The notes below the pieces were generated by a model, which was given only the letters and a program-made list of their open reading frames with translations, was not told where the DNA came from and did not search any database. DNA of 41,602 bases from a virus. This document shows, in pieces, positions 33,076 to 41,348 of the stretch (the stretch's first letter is position 1; each line of letters starts with the position of its first letter). The DNA is taken from IMG/VR virus record IMGVR_UViG_3300026488_000034, positions 1-41,602 of that record; one strand, 5' to 3'. The translations under genes and the position numbers were made by a program.

Positions 33076-33830
33076 TGGTTATTGATACTTGTTTCAAGCT
33101 CAAGTAAGGTTTTGATGAATGCATCATATGCATAATCAGTTAATTCTTCGAGACCTATCTGTAAATCTTTCACAGACTTTTCATAAACTTTACTTAAACC
33201 ATACAAATTTGCTAGAGATTTTGTTAACGGTATAAACCTATCAGATTGAAATGTAGCATTAAGGACAACTATGTTATTTTGAGAAATATCTGGTTGGAAA
33301 TCAGCGTTGTTTAAAGATGTGATTGACGTACCATATGCTTTATAGATTAGTAATGAATCTGGATTATTCAAGAAGTTTTGCGGTAGAATATAGATCGTAA
33401 TTGTAGTTTTAGTCAACTCCAACCAAGACTCACCAAAATTCTTCTTCAACAAAGGTCTATATGTTGCTGGATTCAAAATACATGAATACCAAATACTTAG
33501 AATGTTGAATACATCAAATTGAACATTCTCATAAAACCTGATGGAAAATTCATGTCCAGTATCTTCTCCTATTGGAACCATTGTTTTTAGACCACGCCCA
33601 TGCTCTTTTGGTTCATATATAATCGTATTGGAAGGTAAGTCACTAGCTTGTGCATTTACAGCTAATACATATTCCAATTCTTCATAGTTAGTTACTATTC
33701 TCTTCACACATTCCGGAACGCGTATATGAATGAAAGTGTAACCTGAAACAAGAGGTACATTATCATATGTTATACTTTCAGTCTCACTTATATCAAATCC
33801 AGCTTTCTTTGTAATTACTTTGTCTATCAT
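33069..33830 (-). CDS. Tail-tube-fold paralogue (253 aa)
   Basis: The protein shares the weak signature of its three upstream neighbours: FIHIRVPE near the start, a strand-helix motif FSIRFYENVQFDVFNILSIW, and a late beta strand NIVVLNATFQSDRF. It is the most diverged of the four and has a helical C-terminal extension (about 205-253). In T4, gp48 and gp54 are tube-fold proteins that sit between baseplate and tube. A similar adaptor role is likely. GAGAGG precedes the ATG. It lies between the main tube gene and the gp6-like gene, where such adaptors are expected. Confidence 0.65.
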   Translation of the reverse strand: MIDKVITKKAGFDISETESITYDNVPLVSGYTFIHIRVPECVKRIVTNYEELEYVLAVNAQASDLPSNTIIYEPKEHGRGLKTMVPIGEDTGHEFSIRFYENVQFDVFNILSIWYSCILNPATYRPLLKKNFGESWLELTKTTITIYILPQNFLNNPDSLLIYKAYGTSITSLNNADFQPDISQNNIVVLNATFQSDRFIPLTKSLANLYGLSKVYEKSVKDLQIGLEELTDYAYDAFIKTLLELETSINNQT

Positions 33831-33857
33831 ATATGCATCCTCTCTAAAACAATGTTA

Positions 33858-33890
33858 AAGGCAAGGGACCAGAATTTGATCCCTTGCCTT
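33858..33890 (-). terminator. 11-bp hairpin after the main tail-tube gene
   Basis: Arms AAGGCAAGGGA (33858-33868) and TCCCTTGCCTT (33880-33890) pair perfectly. It starts 4 bases after the stop codon of the tube gene. The minus strand continues TAACATTGTTTTAG, without a compact U-tract. Together with P4 it frames the tube gene as a single-gene unit. Confidence 0.62.
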
Positions 33891-33894
33891 GTTT

Positions 33895-34509
33895 CTAGAA
33901 GTCAACTTCTTCTATTTCTTGAATATATTTCTTAACTTTTGCAGGATCCATCTTACAGATTAAGTCAAATTTAAATGTGACATCAACTTCAGCAATTGCA
34001 ACATCGTTAACATCTGCACCGATAGCATTAAGAGGATTTGTTGTAGGCCAGACACCTAAGAATGTGACTCCAAATGGTGCATACTTTCCACTTGGTGATG
34101 TAATGATTAGATCAAGAGTTCCCTTATAATTAGAAGATCTTAGTTCAACTTGTGCAAGTCCTGTTGAATAACTCCTTATAGTATCATGCCACTTTCCAAT
34201 AGCTTTGATTACTCTGAGTTCATAAGTATCTCTTAATCTTACAGGAAGGTCGTTTCCTAAACTAAGTTGTCCAGGATGCAGTGTTCTTAGTCCACCTAGA
34301 CCAATTGCTTCAAGCTCTGTAATAGTTGGTGTCGGAAGAGTTACAGCTAAAACTGTTCTTGGAAACAAATCTTCAAAGTCTGATAAATCAATCGATTCTG
34401 GTACTCTAATGAATGCAAAGAATGTACCTTTGATAAAAGGATCATATTGATAAGCATTTTCACATGTACCCGTAAGTCCATTTCTTAAGAAATCCTTAAG
34501 GCTTGCCAT
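33895..34509 (-). CDS. Tail tube protein (gp19-like)
   Basis: The 204-residue protein has the gp19-type layout. An N-terminal strand (FFAFIRVPESI) is followed by GGLRTLHPGQ, then VRLRDTYELRVIKAIGKW, then LDLIITSPSG, and the closing motif VTFLGVWPTTNPLNAIGAD with VDVTFKFDLICK. Such proteins stack as hexamers inside the sheath. It is the shortest and most regular of the four paralogues and is flanked by promoter-like element P4 and a strong hairpin, as expected for the most abundant tail protein. AGGAGG lies 10 bases before the ATG. It lies three genes after the sheath gene. Confidence 0.82.
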   Translation of the reverse strand: MASLKDFLRNGLTGTCENAYQYDPFIKGTFFAFIRVPESIDLSDFEDLFPRTVLAVTLPTPTITELEAIGLGGLRTLHPGQLSLGNDLPVRLRDTYELRVIKAIGKWHDTIRSYSTGLAQVELRSSNYKGTLDLIITSPSGKYAPFGVTFLGVWPTTNPLNAIGADVNDVAIAEVDVTFKFDLICKMDPAKVKKYIQEIEEVDF

Positions 34510-34535
34510 AAGCGAAGTTCCTCCTATTAAATAAG

Positions 34536-34586
34536 TGGAAACGTTTCAAAATGTAATAAAGTTGTATAAGGTTATTAGGTTAGGTT
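34536..34586 (-). promoter_or_regulatory. Conserved promoter-like element P4 (tube gene)
   Basis: Minus-strand blocks CCTAACCTAATAACC, TATACAACTTTATTACA and TTTTGAAACGTTTCC are shared with P3. The last block is the same as in array copy 5 at 8426. The element overlaps the stop codon of the 290-aa gene and ends 27 bases before the tube ATG. It likely gives strong late expression of the tube protein. Confidence 0.73.
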
Positions 34587-35457
34587 ATCTAGTTGGTAGC
34601 CACATGTCAAACTGAAAAGTAACTTGAATCTCTTTAATTGATGGATCTCTTGATTGAGATACTAAAGGAAGCTGAGATGGGTGAGCTCCTATAAATACAT
34701 CTAAGTCGATAGCTGACATCTTTGGATCGGCATGTACTACAACTATTGATGTTTTAAAATCTGATTGATTTTCATAGAGATGCAATCCTGTCTTTAGATC
34801 TACTATAGATAGAAACCAAGCTTTGAAAAACTTATACACTTCCAAATTGTATGTATCATAAAATGTTAGGGTCACACTTCTTTCATAATCTATGTTAGAT
34901 ACTACTTGTTGTTTAACACCCCCATAACCAATCTTTTCAACATGATTCATTGTTAGTGTTGGTAATTGCATATCTTTGCAAAGAAATCCAAGTTTCTGTC
35001 TAAACTTTAGTGTATCAAATTTAACTTGCTTTACAATGCTAGATGGAGGATCTACAGTTACATAATAGTATCCTGTGATGTAAGGATCTTGAAGCAAATG
35101 AGGTGGATATTCACATTTAGCATGAGTACCAAAAGCTAGTGTAAAAACACCAAAAGTTTTTTCTATCATCTTGATATAGGATGAAATCGACTTATCAATA
35201 TGTCGTATTTTATTCTCCAACTTACGCTTGATTTTCTCAAGTTTGGAGGCTATTAGTTTTTCAGCAAATGAGCCTAGTACTTCTGCATTTATGTTTGATT
35301 TGATTGCACTTGAAATTGCACCTTTAACATTCGATAAGTAACTAGAAGCATGAGATTCAATATCTTTGAATGTATTCTTGGCTGTTGATACAAGACTAGA
35401 GGCATGAGATTCGATACTTTTGAATGCACTTTTTAATGATTGGTTTATGTTGACCAT
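34585..35457 (-). CDS. Tail-tube-fold paralogue with helical N-terminus (290 aa)
   Basis: Residues 1-110 are helical, with an internal repeat: SIESHASSLVSTAKNTFKDI then ESHASSYLSNVKGAI. The remaining part has the tube signature: YYVTVDPPSS, then VTLTFYDTYNLEVYKFFKAW, then DVFIGAHPSQLPLVSQ and VTFQFDMWLP. It overlaps the 243-aa gene by 13 bases and has GGAG at 7 bases. The long N-terminal helix may reach into the tube lumen or bind another tail part. It is a likely tail completion or tube-initiator protein. Family membership is inferred from the shared motif, not from a database match. Confidence 0.68.
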   Translation of the reverse strand: MVNINQSLKSAFKSIESHASSLVSTAKNTFKDIESHASSYLSNVKGAISSAIKSNINAEVLGSFAEKLIASKLEKIKRKLENKIRHIDKSISSYIKMIEKTFGVFTLAFGTHAKCEYPPHLLQDPYITGYYYVTVDPPSSIVKQVKFDTLKFRQKLGFLCKDMQLPTLTMNHVEKIGYGGVKQQVVSNIDYERSVTLTFYDTYNLEVYKFFKAWFLSIVDLKTGLHLYENQSDFKTSIVVVHADPKMSAIDLDVFIGAHPSQLPLVSQSRDPSIKEIQVTFQFDMWLPTR

Positions 35458-36176
35458 TGTACAACTCCATCGTGAGAAGCTAACGTTGGAAGTAATTTGT
35501 TGTAAGCAAAATTGTATATGTGATCATCGACTACTATTTTGTCAAAAGAAAACGTTTGGGATAGTATAGCAAAAGTTCTTGTTTGTACATCAGATGCATA
35601 TTGCGTTATTGGTAAGTTTGTAGGCATTAAACCTAAGAAACCACATGCAAAGGTTACTTCTGATAAAGATGGATCGGTAGCAAACAATATGGCGTTACAT
35701 TTAAGCATCATTTTCCCATGAATCTTTTGTTTAGCAACATACTTCTTTGGAAACTGCTTGTCTGGTCTTCTTAAAGCAAAAAACCAGTTTCTTATAAACC
35801 TTGAAACTATACCAGATGATGTATCATAAAATCTGAATGTTACATTTTGAGAACCATAGTCAATAGTTGATGGAATCTTTACAGAAAAATATTGTACTGT
35901 TTGTTTATCAATAATTTTCAGGTTTAACTCTGGGATTTCAACAGATACGCAATAAGCCATTAAAGAGTCTTCAACAAGTTTTGGATTTCGAATATCAGAA
36001 TTGGTTTCAATTGCATACTGGTTTACAGTGTTATCAAATATTCTTGAATCTAGGTTTCTAATTCCTTCAAAGTAAACACCAAAGTAACCAAGTATTGCTG
36101 GATCATGTGCATAAACAAGTTTGTCTGACTCCTGGTCGATCTTAGGAGCACCATGCGAGAGATAGGAGATAAACAT
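35445..36176 (-). CDS. Tail-tube-fold paralogue (243 aa)
   Basis: It has the same layout as the tube gene: LGYFGVYFEGI, then VTFRFYDTSSGIVSRFIRNW, then ACGFLGLMPTNLPITQYASD and LSQTFSFDKIVV. The G-x-x-P-T-x-L-P motif is the closest match to classical gp19 among the four. GAGG lies 8 bases before the ATG. It follows the sheath gene after a hairpin and overlaps the 290-aa gene. It may be a second tube protein or a tail-end cap. The C-terminal tail (ASHDGVVQWST) is extra relative to the 204-aa protein. Confidence 0.7.
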   Translation of the reverse strand: MFISYLSHGAPKIDQESDKLVYAHDPAILGYFGVYFEGIRNLDSRIFDNTVNQYAIETNSDIRNPKLVEDSLMAYCVSVEIPELNLKIIDKQTVQYFSVKIPSTIDYGSQNVTFRFYDTSSGIVSRFIRNWFFALRRPDKQFPKKYVAKQKIHGKMMLKCNAILFATDPSLSEVTFACGFLGLMPTNLPITQYASDVQTRTFAILSQTFSFDKIVVDDHIYNFAYNKLLPTLASHDGVVQWST

Positions 36177-36199
36177 TTGACTATCCTCGATAAAAGGAT

Positions 36200-36235
36200 A
36201 TGGAGACCTAGGCAGTTATTCACCTAGGTCTCCAT
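36200..36235 (-). terminator. 13-bp perfect hairpin after the sheath gene
   Basis: Arms ATGGAGACCTAGG (36200-36212) and CCTAGGTCTCCAT (36223-36235) pair perfectly with a 10-base loop, 6 bases after the sheath stop codon. The minus strand then reads ATCCTTTTATCGAGG, with only four T. It probably terminates or stabilises the abundant sheath mRNA. Confidence 0.65.
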
Positions 36236-36241
36236 CATTGT

Positions 36242-38140
36242 TTACTTAACTGTGTAAACAAGGTTTACAACTTTAATTGCTCTTACAATCTTAACATAAA
36301 CATTAACGTGAACGATATGATGTTTGATTTCGTATTCTGTAGCACCAACTTCTAAGTCGTACCAATAAAGCGCACCTTCCTTTTTATATCTAGTCAGTAT
36401 CTCTCTTACACCTTCCTCGATTCTCAACCAAGTATCAGGTGTATTGTCTTCAAAGATGAATTGATCACAGAATCTGCTAATATCTCTATCTAATCTTAAG
36501 AGAGTTCTTACAACGTTGATATCAGATAACGCAGATGATACTCTTTGGGCTGTCTCGTTACCATAGAATAAATAGACTCCACGTTTCTTAACTATAGGAT
36601 TAATTCTATTAGTATATAACTTTTCAAGTACATCTGGTAATGCTGATATATCAACTACTGGTCTTACAATATCTGTGAGAGTACCACGATTTAATCCTGC
36701 AGGTGCTTTCCAGAAACCAGCTTGATCATTTAATGGATAAACGTAACATGCATGATAAGAAGGAGTAGCTTTGATCTCTTGCCCAGTCATAGGATCTTTA
36801 ATAACTGTAAACGGTGCATAAACAGCTGCCATCCAAGTATTTAACCAGCTAAACTTAGTTTTCATTGTATCGAGTATTCCATTAACGTCACCCGCTGGTA
36901 ATAAATCAAGAACGACAAAACAATCTCCACGTTTTTCTGCAAGTTTCACCATTGCTTGTTTTACGGATATATCATGATTTGCATCTATAAGCAAATCAAT
37001 TACGATTTCTTCTTTATTTAGAATATTACTATCATATAGGCCATTGTAAGCACTAAGAAGACATTGCGTGTAGATTTTTCTGTTAAGAAGTCCATTCTGA
37101 TAGAGATCTCCATCTGTTCCATACATAAGTTGAAAATCATATAAAGGATAAGAAGTATTGTAAGTATCAATAGCAAATGCTGTATTTCTTAAGATATCTT
37201 CTATTACTGTGAGAGTTCTACCATCCACAGTTGTAGAAGATGGAGCGTTTAGTATAGGAAGAAGATCTTTGTTTGTCATACTTCTGATATATTTGGAGTA
37301 TGTGTTAACTACGTGATCAACAAATTTAGTTTCTCCTGTTCCATCTACAATGGATGGATTCCAAGAGACGTAAAATGATTCAACAGTCATAGGACCATTG
37401 TCAGTGTTTACATATACTTCTAGCAAGAATACTTCAGGTTCATTAGGAACAGCAGCAATTCTTAGTCCTATTCTGTTATACCAATCACCTCTACCAACTG
37501 CATAGAATATGGTGAATGGAATTAGAGTTGCGTCTAACTCACTTATTCCTTTCGGATCAAGGAATGCAGCCTTTAAGTTTGTATCATTCTGTATATCTGT
37601 TTTTTCAGTATCATCCAACGTAAAGTTTGAAGCTATGTATTCATAGATGTTAGTGTTAGTCGTAGAGCCATCAGGTAGAGTAAACTTTAAAGTGGTGAAC
37701 CTTGTAGGAGCTTCCTTTCTTTTATCGTCATTCACAGTGTTAGAGGTTGTTTTGTCATTGTTATAGTAGATTGGAAGTACAGTTTGAATTTCACTATGAT
37801 CAGCATCTTTCGCAATCGTTAAGACTATGTGGGCAAATCTTGCAGGATTTACAATACCAGGATCATCAGCATTTGGAAGAACTCTCATAGCGTAAAGAGC
37901 ACCAGAAACAGAGCTGAATCTATATGCGTTCAGATAAGCTTGTCCTTGTTTTACCACGTCTAATTGTCCAAATGTTTCAAGTAATTCTTTTGGTCCACCA
38001 GAGATTAGGATCCAGGTATTATCAATACCTCGTTCTGATGTAAATGCGATCGCTGCGGATGTACTAACTCCTACGGTTTCTGGATACTGGGATTTATCTA
38101 TGATTTGTCTGAAGACACCAGCCGTATTTCCAACTATCAT
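36242..38140 (-). CDS. Tail sheath protein
   Basis: The 632-residue protein matches the contractile sheath family. The N-terminus (MIVGNTAGVFRQIID, then VSTSAAIAFTSERG) leads into WILISGGPKELLETFGQLD and YLNAYRFSSVSGALYAMRVL. The C-terminal domain contains the conserved ring part: NPIVKKRGVYLFYGNETAQ, then RTLLRLDRDISRFCDQFIFE, then IEEGVREILTRYKKEGALYW, ending in strands IKHHIVHVNVYVKIVRAIKV that join neighbouring subunits. Length is close to T4 gp18. GGAGG lies 10 bases before the ATG. It surrounds the tube and contracts to drive the spike into the cell. A strong hairpin follows its stop. Confidence 0.93.
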   Translation of the reverse strand: MIVGNTAGVFRQIIDKSQYPETVGVSTSAAIAFTSERGIDNTWILISGGPKELLETFGQLDVVKQGQAYLNAYRFSSVSGALYAMRVLPNADDPGIVNPARFAHIVLTIAKDADHSEIQTVLPIYYNNDKTTSNTVNDDKRKEAPTRFTTLKFTLPDGSTTNTNIYEYIASNFTLDDTEKTDIQNDTNLKAAFLDPKGISELDATLIPFTIFYAVGRGDWYNRIGLRIAAVPNEPEVFLLEVYVNTDNGPMTVESFYVSWNPSIVDGTGETKFVDHVVNTYSKYIRSMTNKDLLPILNAPSSTTVDGRTLTVIEDILRNTAFAIDTYNTSYPLYDFQLMYGTDGDLYQNGLLNRKIYTQCLLSAYNGLYDSNILNKEEIVIDLLIDANHDISVKQAMVKLAEKRGDCFVVLDLLPAGDVNGILDTMKTKFSWLNTWMAAVYAPFTVIKDPMTGQEIKATPSYHACYVYPLNDQAGFWKAPAGLNRGTLTDIVRPVVDISALPDVLEKLYTNRINPIVKKRGVYLFYGNETAQRVSSALSDINVVRTLLRLDRDISRFCDQFIFEDNTPDTWLRIEEGVREILTRYKKEGALYWYDLEVGATEYEIKHHIVHVNVYVKIVRAIKVVNLVYTVK

Positions 38141-38189
38141 TTAGTTTATTCCTCCGACAGAATTAACGATTAAAGTCTATTAACTTGTT

Positions 38190-41100
38190 CTACCAGTATA
38201 CGGTCGCGATATCATAACGGGATGCTAGGTCATCATAAAGACCTTGTCCTACGCCATATATCCAGAGATAATTATCTGTTTGGATTTTATCAGAAAGCAA
38301 ACCATTTATCGAAATCTGTTGCTTTTCTGTATATGTAAAGATACTTTTGAATCTTACAACTTGATTACTAATGCAAACTTTATCGTTATATGTAAGTGAT
38401 TCTTGAAATCTTTGTTTTATTATCTGATTGAGAATCTCTCCATGAACCATAAGATAAGATAGAATTGGATGATTCTTAAGGTCATCTACTACGTCAAGAA
38501 CTGAGTAGATGGTCCTATTTTGTATTGCATCCAACAACCAGTTTTCAATATCATCATTCAAAAGAATTCCATACTTGTCAAAGTATGACGTGTTGAATGG
38601 GTAGTATCTATCACTGTTGAAATAGTTATGAATATAAACTTTAGGTTTATTCTCCGGTTCATTATTTTCGCTCTCTTTATGAATATAAACCTTAGGTTTA
38701 TTCTTTTTCGGTTCACTATTTTCGCTATCTTTATGAATAACTTCAGGTTTATTCTTCGGTTCATTATTATCATAAAGAGAAAAATCATAAAGAGCTTCAT
38801 TGTAAATATCATGTACTGAGAGACTTTCATAGCTTGTTGTTTGTTGTGTAAAAGCATCATAAAGAGAAAAATCATAAAGAGCTTCATTGTAAATACCATG
38901 TACTGAGAGACTTTCGGTCGTTTGTGTAAAAGCATCATAAAGAGAAAAATCATAAATAGCTTCATTGTAAATACCATATGTTGGGCGATCCTCATACTTA
39001 TATACTATAGATTGTGCAAAAGTATCATAAACATAGTCTGTGTACTTTAAACTTGATAATTCTACATAACCATAAATTCTAATTCTATTCTCCTTTAACT
39101 TATCATTATCATAGAGAGAATAGTTGAAAACTGCTTCATTATAGACATCATGTACTGGAAGGTTCTCTTGTGTCCAATATCTCATCGTTTGTATGAGAGA
39201 ACCATCATGTATGTAGTATTGATTGCAGTTCTCTGGTTTACCAGAAGATCTATCGTAGAGGACTTTATTATAAGTACTTTTATCGTAAACTCCATCATAC
39301 ATACAGTTTCGTATACATTTTGGATTTTCTGCTATAACTTCCTTAAATGGTACGTTTGTTGATTGTGATGGAAGCATATCATAAGCAGCTTCTTCATAAA
39401 CTGACTCATTATAAAAGGCTGAACTTTCACACCAGTTGCAAGGTGTGATTCTTTCATCATCACAACATAACCATTTATCCTTCAAGTCTTTATAGGTTGA
39501 TAAACAATATGGATCTAATGCGTTACAACAGTTAACTTTGATAGCTTTACCTTGATTTAGTATGTTTGTAACGAAGTTTGGATCAAAAAACTTATAAACA
39601 TGAGTGAAGTTGTTCAACAAATCAGCAAACACAAGTTTAAGTGTAGTTTTAGTTGAATCAGAAAACTTTTGTGTATCATACAAGTTTTGAGGCAAAGTCA
39701 TTAAAGTTTCTAGGAGATACCTGATTGATTCCAATAATGGATTATCGTATTCAAACTTTACTACGTTAGTGCCAAAGATGGGTCTTGCATATGTTGGTTT
39801 TAACTCATCTATTGTCCTTTCTAGTATATCCTTGGTATAGAAGTTTAAAGCTACACCAAAGTATATATCAATTGGAAACTTTATGACATATTGCTTAAAG
39901 AGATATTCTGCAATCTTTAGCAAAAGATACACAATAAGTTTCTGTATATCATCAGCTGTTATTTCACCATCATTATACTTTTCAACAATTTTGTTTTTGA
40001 ATTTTATCAGTTTAGGATTGATTAAGCTTAACTGCCCTTCTGCGTTTCTGACAATCTTTTGTACAATTTCTGAAGATTTGTCATTCCAGTTTTTCGTAAA
40101 ATGATCATAAAAAACGTATAACAAGCCTTTTGATGGATCTTCTAAACATGAAACATACTTTTCGATATAGTTCTTAGGAAGACGTGTTAGTTGTTTCCAA
40201 AGATGATCTATGTAAAAATGCGTCATTCTATGTTTACTAAGTTTAAGATAGAAAAAGGCTGAACCTATATATGACTTTCTAATTCCTTCTTCAAGAGCAT
40301 AGTAATCATCCCATGTAGAAGCAAGATAAGAATCAAACTCCTCATAAGTTACATCTTCAAGTCTATCATAATTTTTCATGAAGAAATCATAGGTTAATTC
40401 TCTAAGTTGTTGGTTCGATATTCGTGAAACAGCATCGAAAACTTCTGTTTTAATTTCTGTATCTTCATCAAAGATAACTAAACTATCTGGATGATCAGCA
40501 AGATAATTATCGCCCACAGTAAGCTTAATGTACGTTGAATACAGAGTAATAACGAACAACCATAATTCAGTTAGAGATATAACTATATCAAATGCATCAA
40601 GAAAAATCTGGCTTTTGAATGCTCCAGTTTTCAAATAGTCCCTTAATTCGTTTCTCACCAATACATTAATGAATAGGATTATGGTAGTAACATCATCAGG
40701 ATTGATCTTACTTGCTGACAATGTAAAGAATGGTGTTCTGAATTGAGATGGAAGAGATTGGGACTTAACCCTTTTCTTTAACGAATCTAGATCTGTCAAC
40801 CAATGGTTATCTTGCATTCGATGAATTCTGTATCTGAAACCCGTTTTTGGGTTAATTAAGTTCCAGTTACCATCTGAGTCCAATACTAGATCAAGATCTA
40901 TGAGCTTTATATCTGTATATCTGAGAAGAATTTGCAATACATATTCAAGACTTTTACTTCCTTTAGTTTGAATTAATTCGGTGATATTTTGAACAACTAA
41001 TTTCTTATCATCGTATTTCAATCGTTTATGAAAAGAAAAACCTAATGATTCGAAAATTGAATCGATTGCAAATTCAGGAAGTTGCATAAGAGGCATATAT

Positions 41101-41336
41101 TTCCTGCTTGTATAAGAAGCAAGAGCGTAAAGTTTAGCATATCTATCTATGAAAACCTCTTTGAGTTTCCTATAAGACTCAGAGACATCCTCATAATGAT
41201 CTATAGTAAACACCTTATCGAAAAGCTCTTGAAACTTACCTTTTGCAGTGAGATAAAGTGTTTCGAATACGGGATCCAAACTAGGATCCCGTATTAACTT
41301 CTCGTAAAGATGCAATATATCCTTATCAAATTTCAT
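38190..41336 (-). CDS. Large virion protein with Tyr-rich repeats (1048 aa)
   Basis: The N-terminal 150 residues (FAIDSIFESLGFSFHKRLKY, then ELIQTKGSKSLEYVLQILL) recall the gpI/gp7 tail proteins that carry a K-G-S/T helix. The middle is helical. Residues about 600-645 hold many cysteines (NCCNALDPYC, then WLCCDD, then CNWCES). From about 645 to 880, Tyr-rich repeats of the form IYNEALYDFSLYD occur at least six times, some degenerate. Then come Pro/Lys repeats (NKPKVYIHKESENNEPE). A folded C-terminal 130 residues ends the protein. GAGGG lies 7 bases before the ATG. It is upstream of the sheath gene. A baseplate wedge or peripheral fibre-network protein is my best guess. Confidence 0.72.
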   Translation of the reverse strand: MKFDKDILHLYEKLIRDPSLDPVFETLYLTAKGKFQELFDKVFTIDHYEDVSESYRKLKEVFIDRYAKLYALASYTSRKYMPLMQLPEFAIDSIFESLGFSFHKRLKYDDKKLVVQNITELIQTKGSKSLEYVLQILLRYTDIKLIDLDLVLDSDGNWNLINPKTGFRYRIHRMQDNHWLTDLDSLKKRVKSQSLPSQFRTPFFTLSASKINPDDVTTIILFINVLVRNELRDYLKTGAFKSQIFLDAFDIVISLTELWLFVITLYSTYIKLTVGDNYLADHPDSLVIFDEDTEIKTEVFDAVSRISNQQLRELTYDFFMKNYDRLEDVTYEEFDSYLASTWDDYYALEEGIRKSYIGSAFFYLKLSKHRMTHFYIDHLWKQLTRLPKNYIEKYVSCLEDPSKGLLYVFYDHFTKNWNDKSSEIVQKIVRNAEGQLSLINPKLIKFKNKIVEKYNDGEITADDIQKLIVYLLLKIAEYLFKQYVIKFPIDIYFGVALNFYTKDILERTIDELKPTYARPIFGTNVVKFEYDNPLLESIRYLLETLMTLPQNLYDTQKFSDSTKTTLKLVFADLLNNFTHVYKFFDPNFVTNILNQGKAIKVNCCNALDPYCLSTYKDLKDKWLCCDDERITPCNWCESSAFYNESVYEEAAYDMLPSQSTNVPFKEVIAENPKCIRNCMYDGVYDKSTYNKVLYDRSSGKPENCNQYYIHDGSLIQTMRYWTQENLPVHDVYNEAVFNYSLYDNDKLKENRIRIYGYVELSSLKYTDYVYDTFAQSIVYKYEDRPTYGIYNEAIYDFSLYDAFTQTTESLSVHGIYNEALYDFSLYDAFTQQTTSYESLSVHDIYNEALYDFSLYDNNEPKNKPEVIHKDSENSEPKKNKPKVYIHKESENNEPENKPKVYIHNYFNSDRYYPFNTSYFDKYGILLNDDIENWLLDAIQNRTIYSVLDVVDDLKNHPILSYLMVHGEILNQIIKQRFQESLTYNDKVCISNQVVRFKSIFTYTEKQQISINGLLSDKIQTDNYLWIYGVGQGLYDDLASRYDIATVYW
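38630..38985 (-). repeat. Direct repeats inside the 1048-aa gene
   Basis: Two repeat sets adjoin. Near-identical 60-bp copies lie at 38769-38829 and 38856-38915, with a shorter one at 38934-38985 (steps of 87 and 78 bp); they encode the YNEALYDFSLYD unit. Three copies of a roughly 60-bp unit at about 38630-38768 encode the Pro/Lys/Glu unit. DNA identity implies recent expansion; copy number may vary between isolates. Confidence 0.85.
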
Positions 41337-41348
41337 TTGTAAACCCTC

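Noticed and set aside
38558-38995. 145-aa minus-strand reading frame with Met/Phe-rich repeats
   Set aside because: It is an alternative frame of the repeat region in the 1048-aa gene. Its apparent repeats mirror the DNA repeats, and it has no ribosome binding site.
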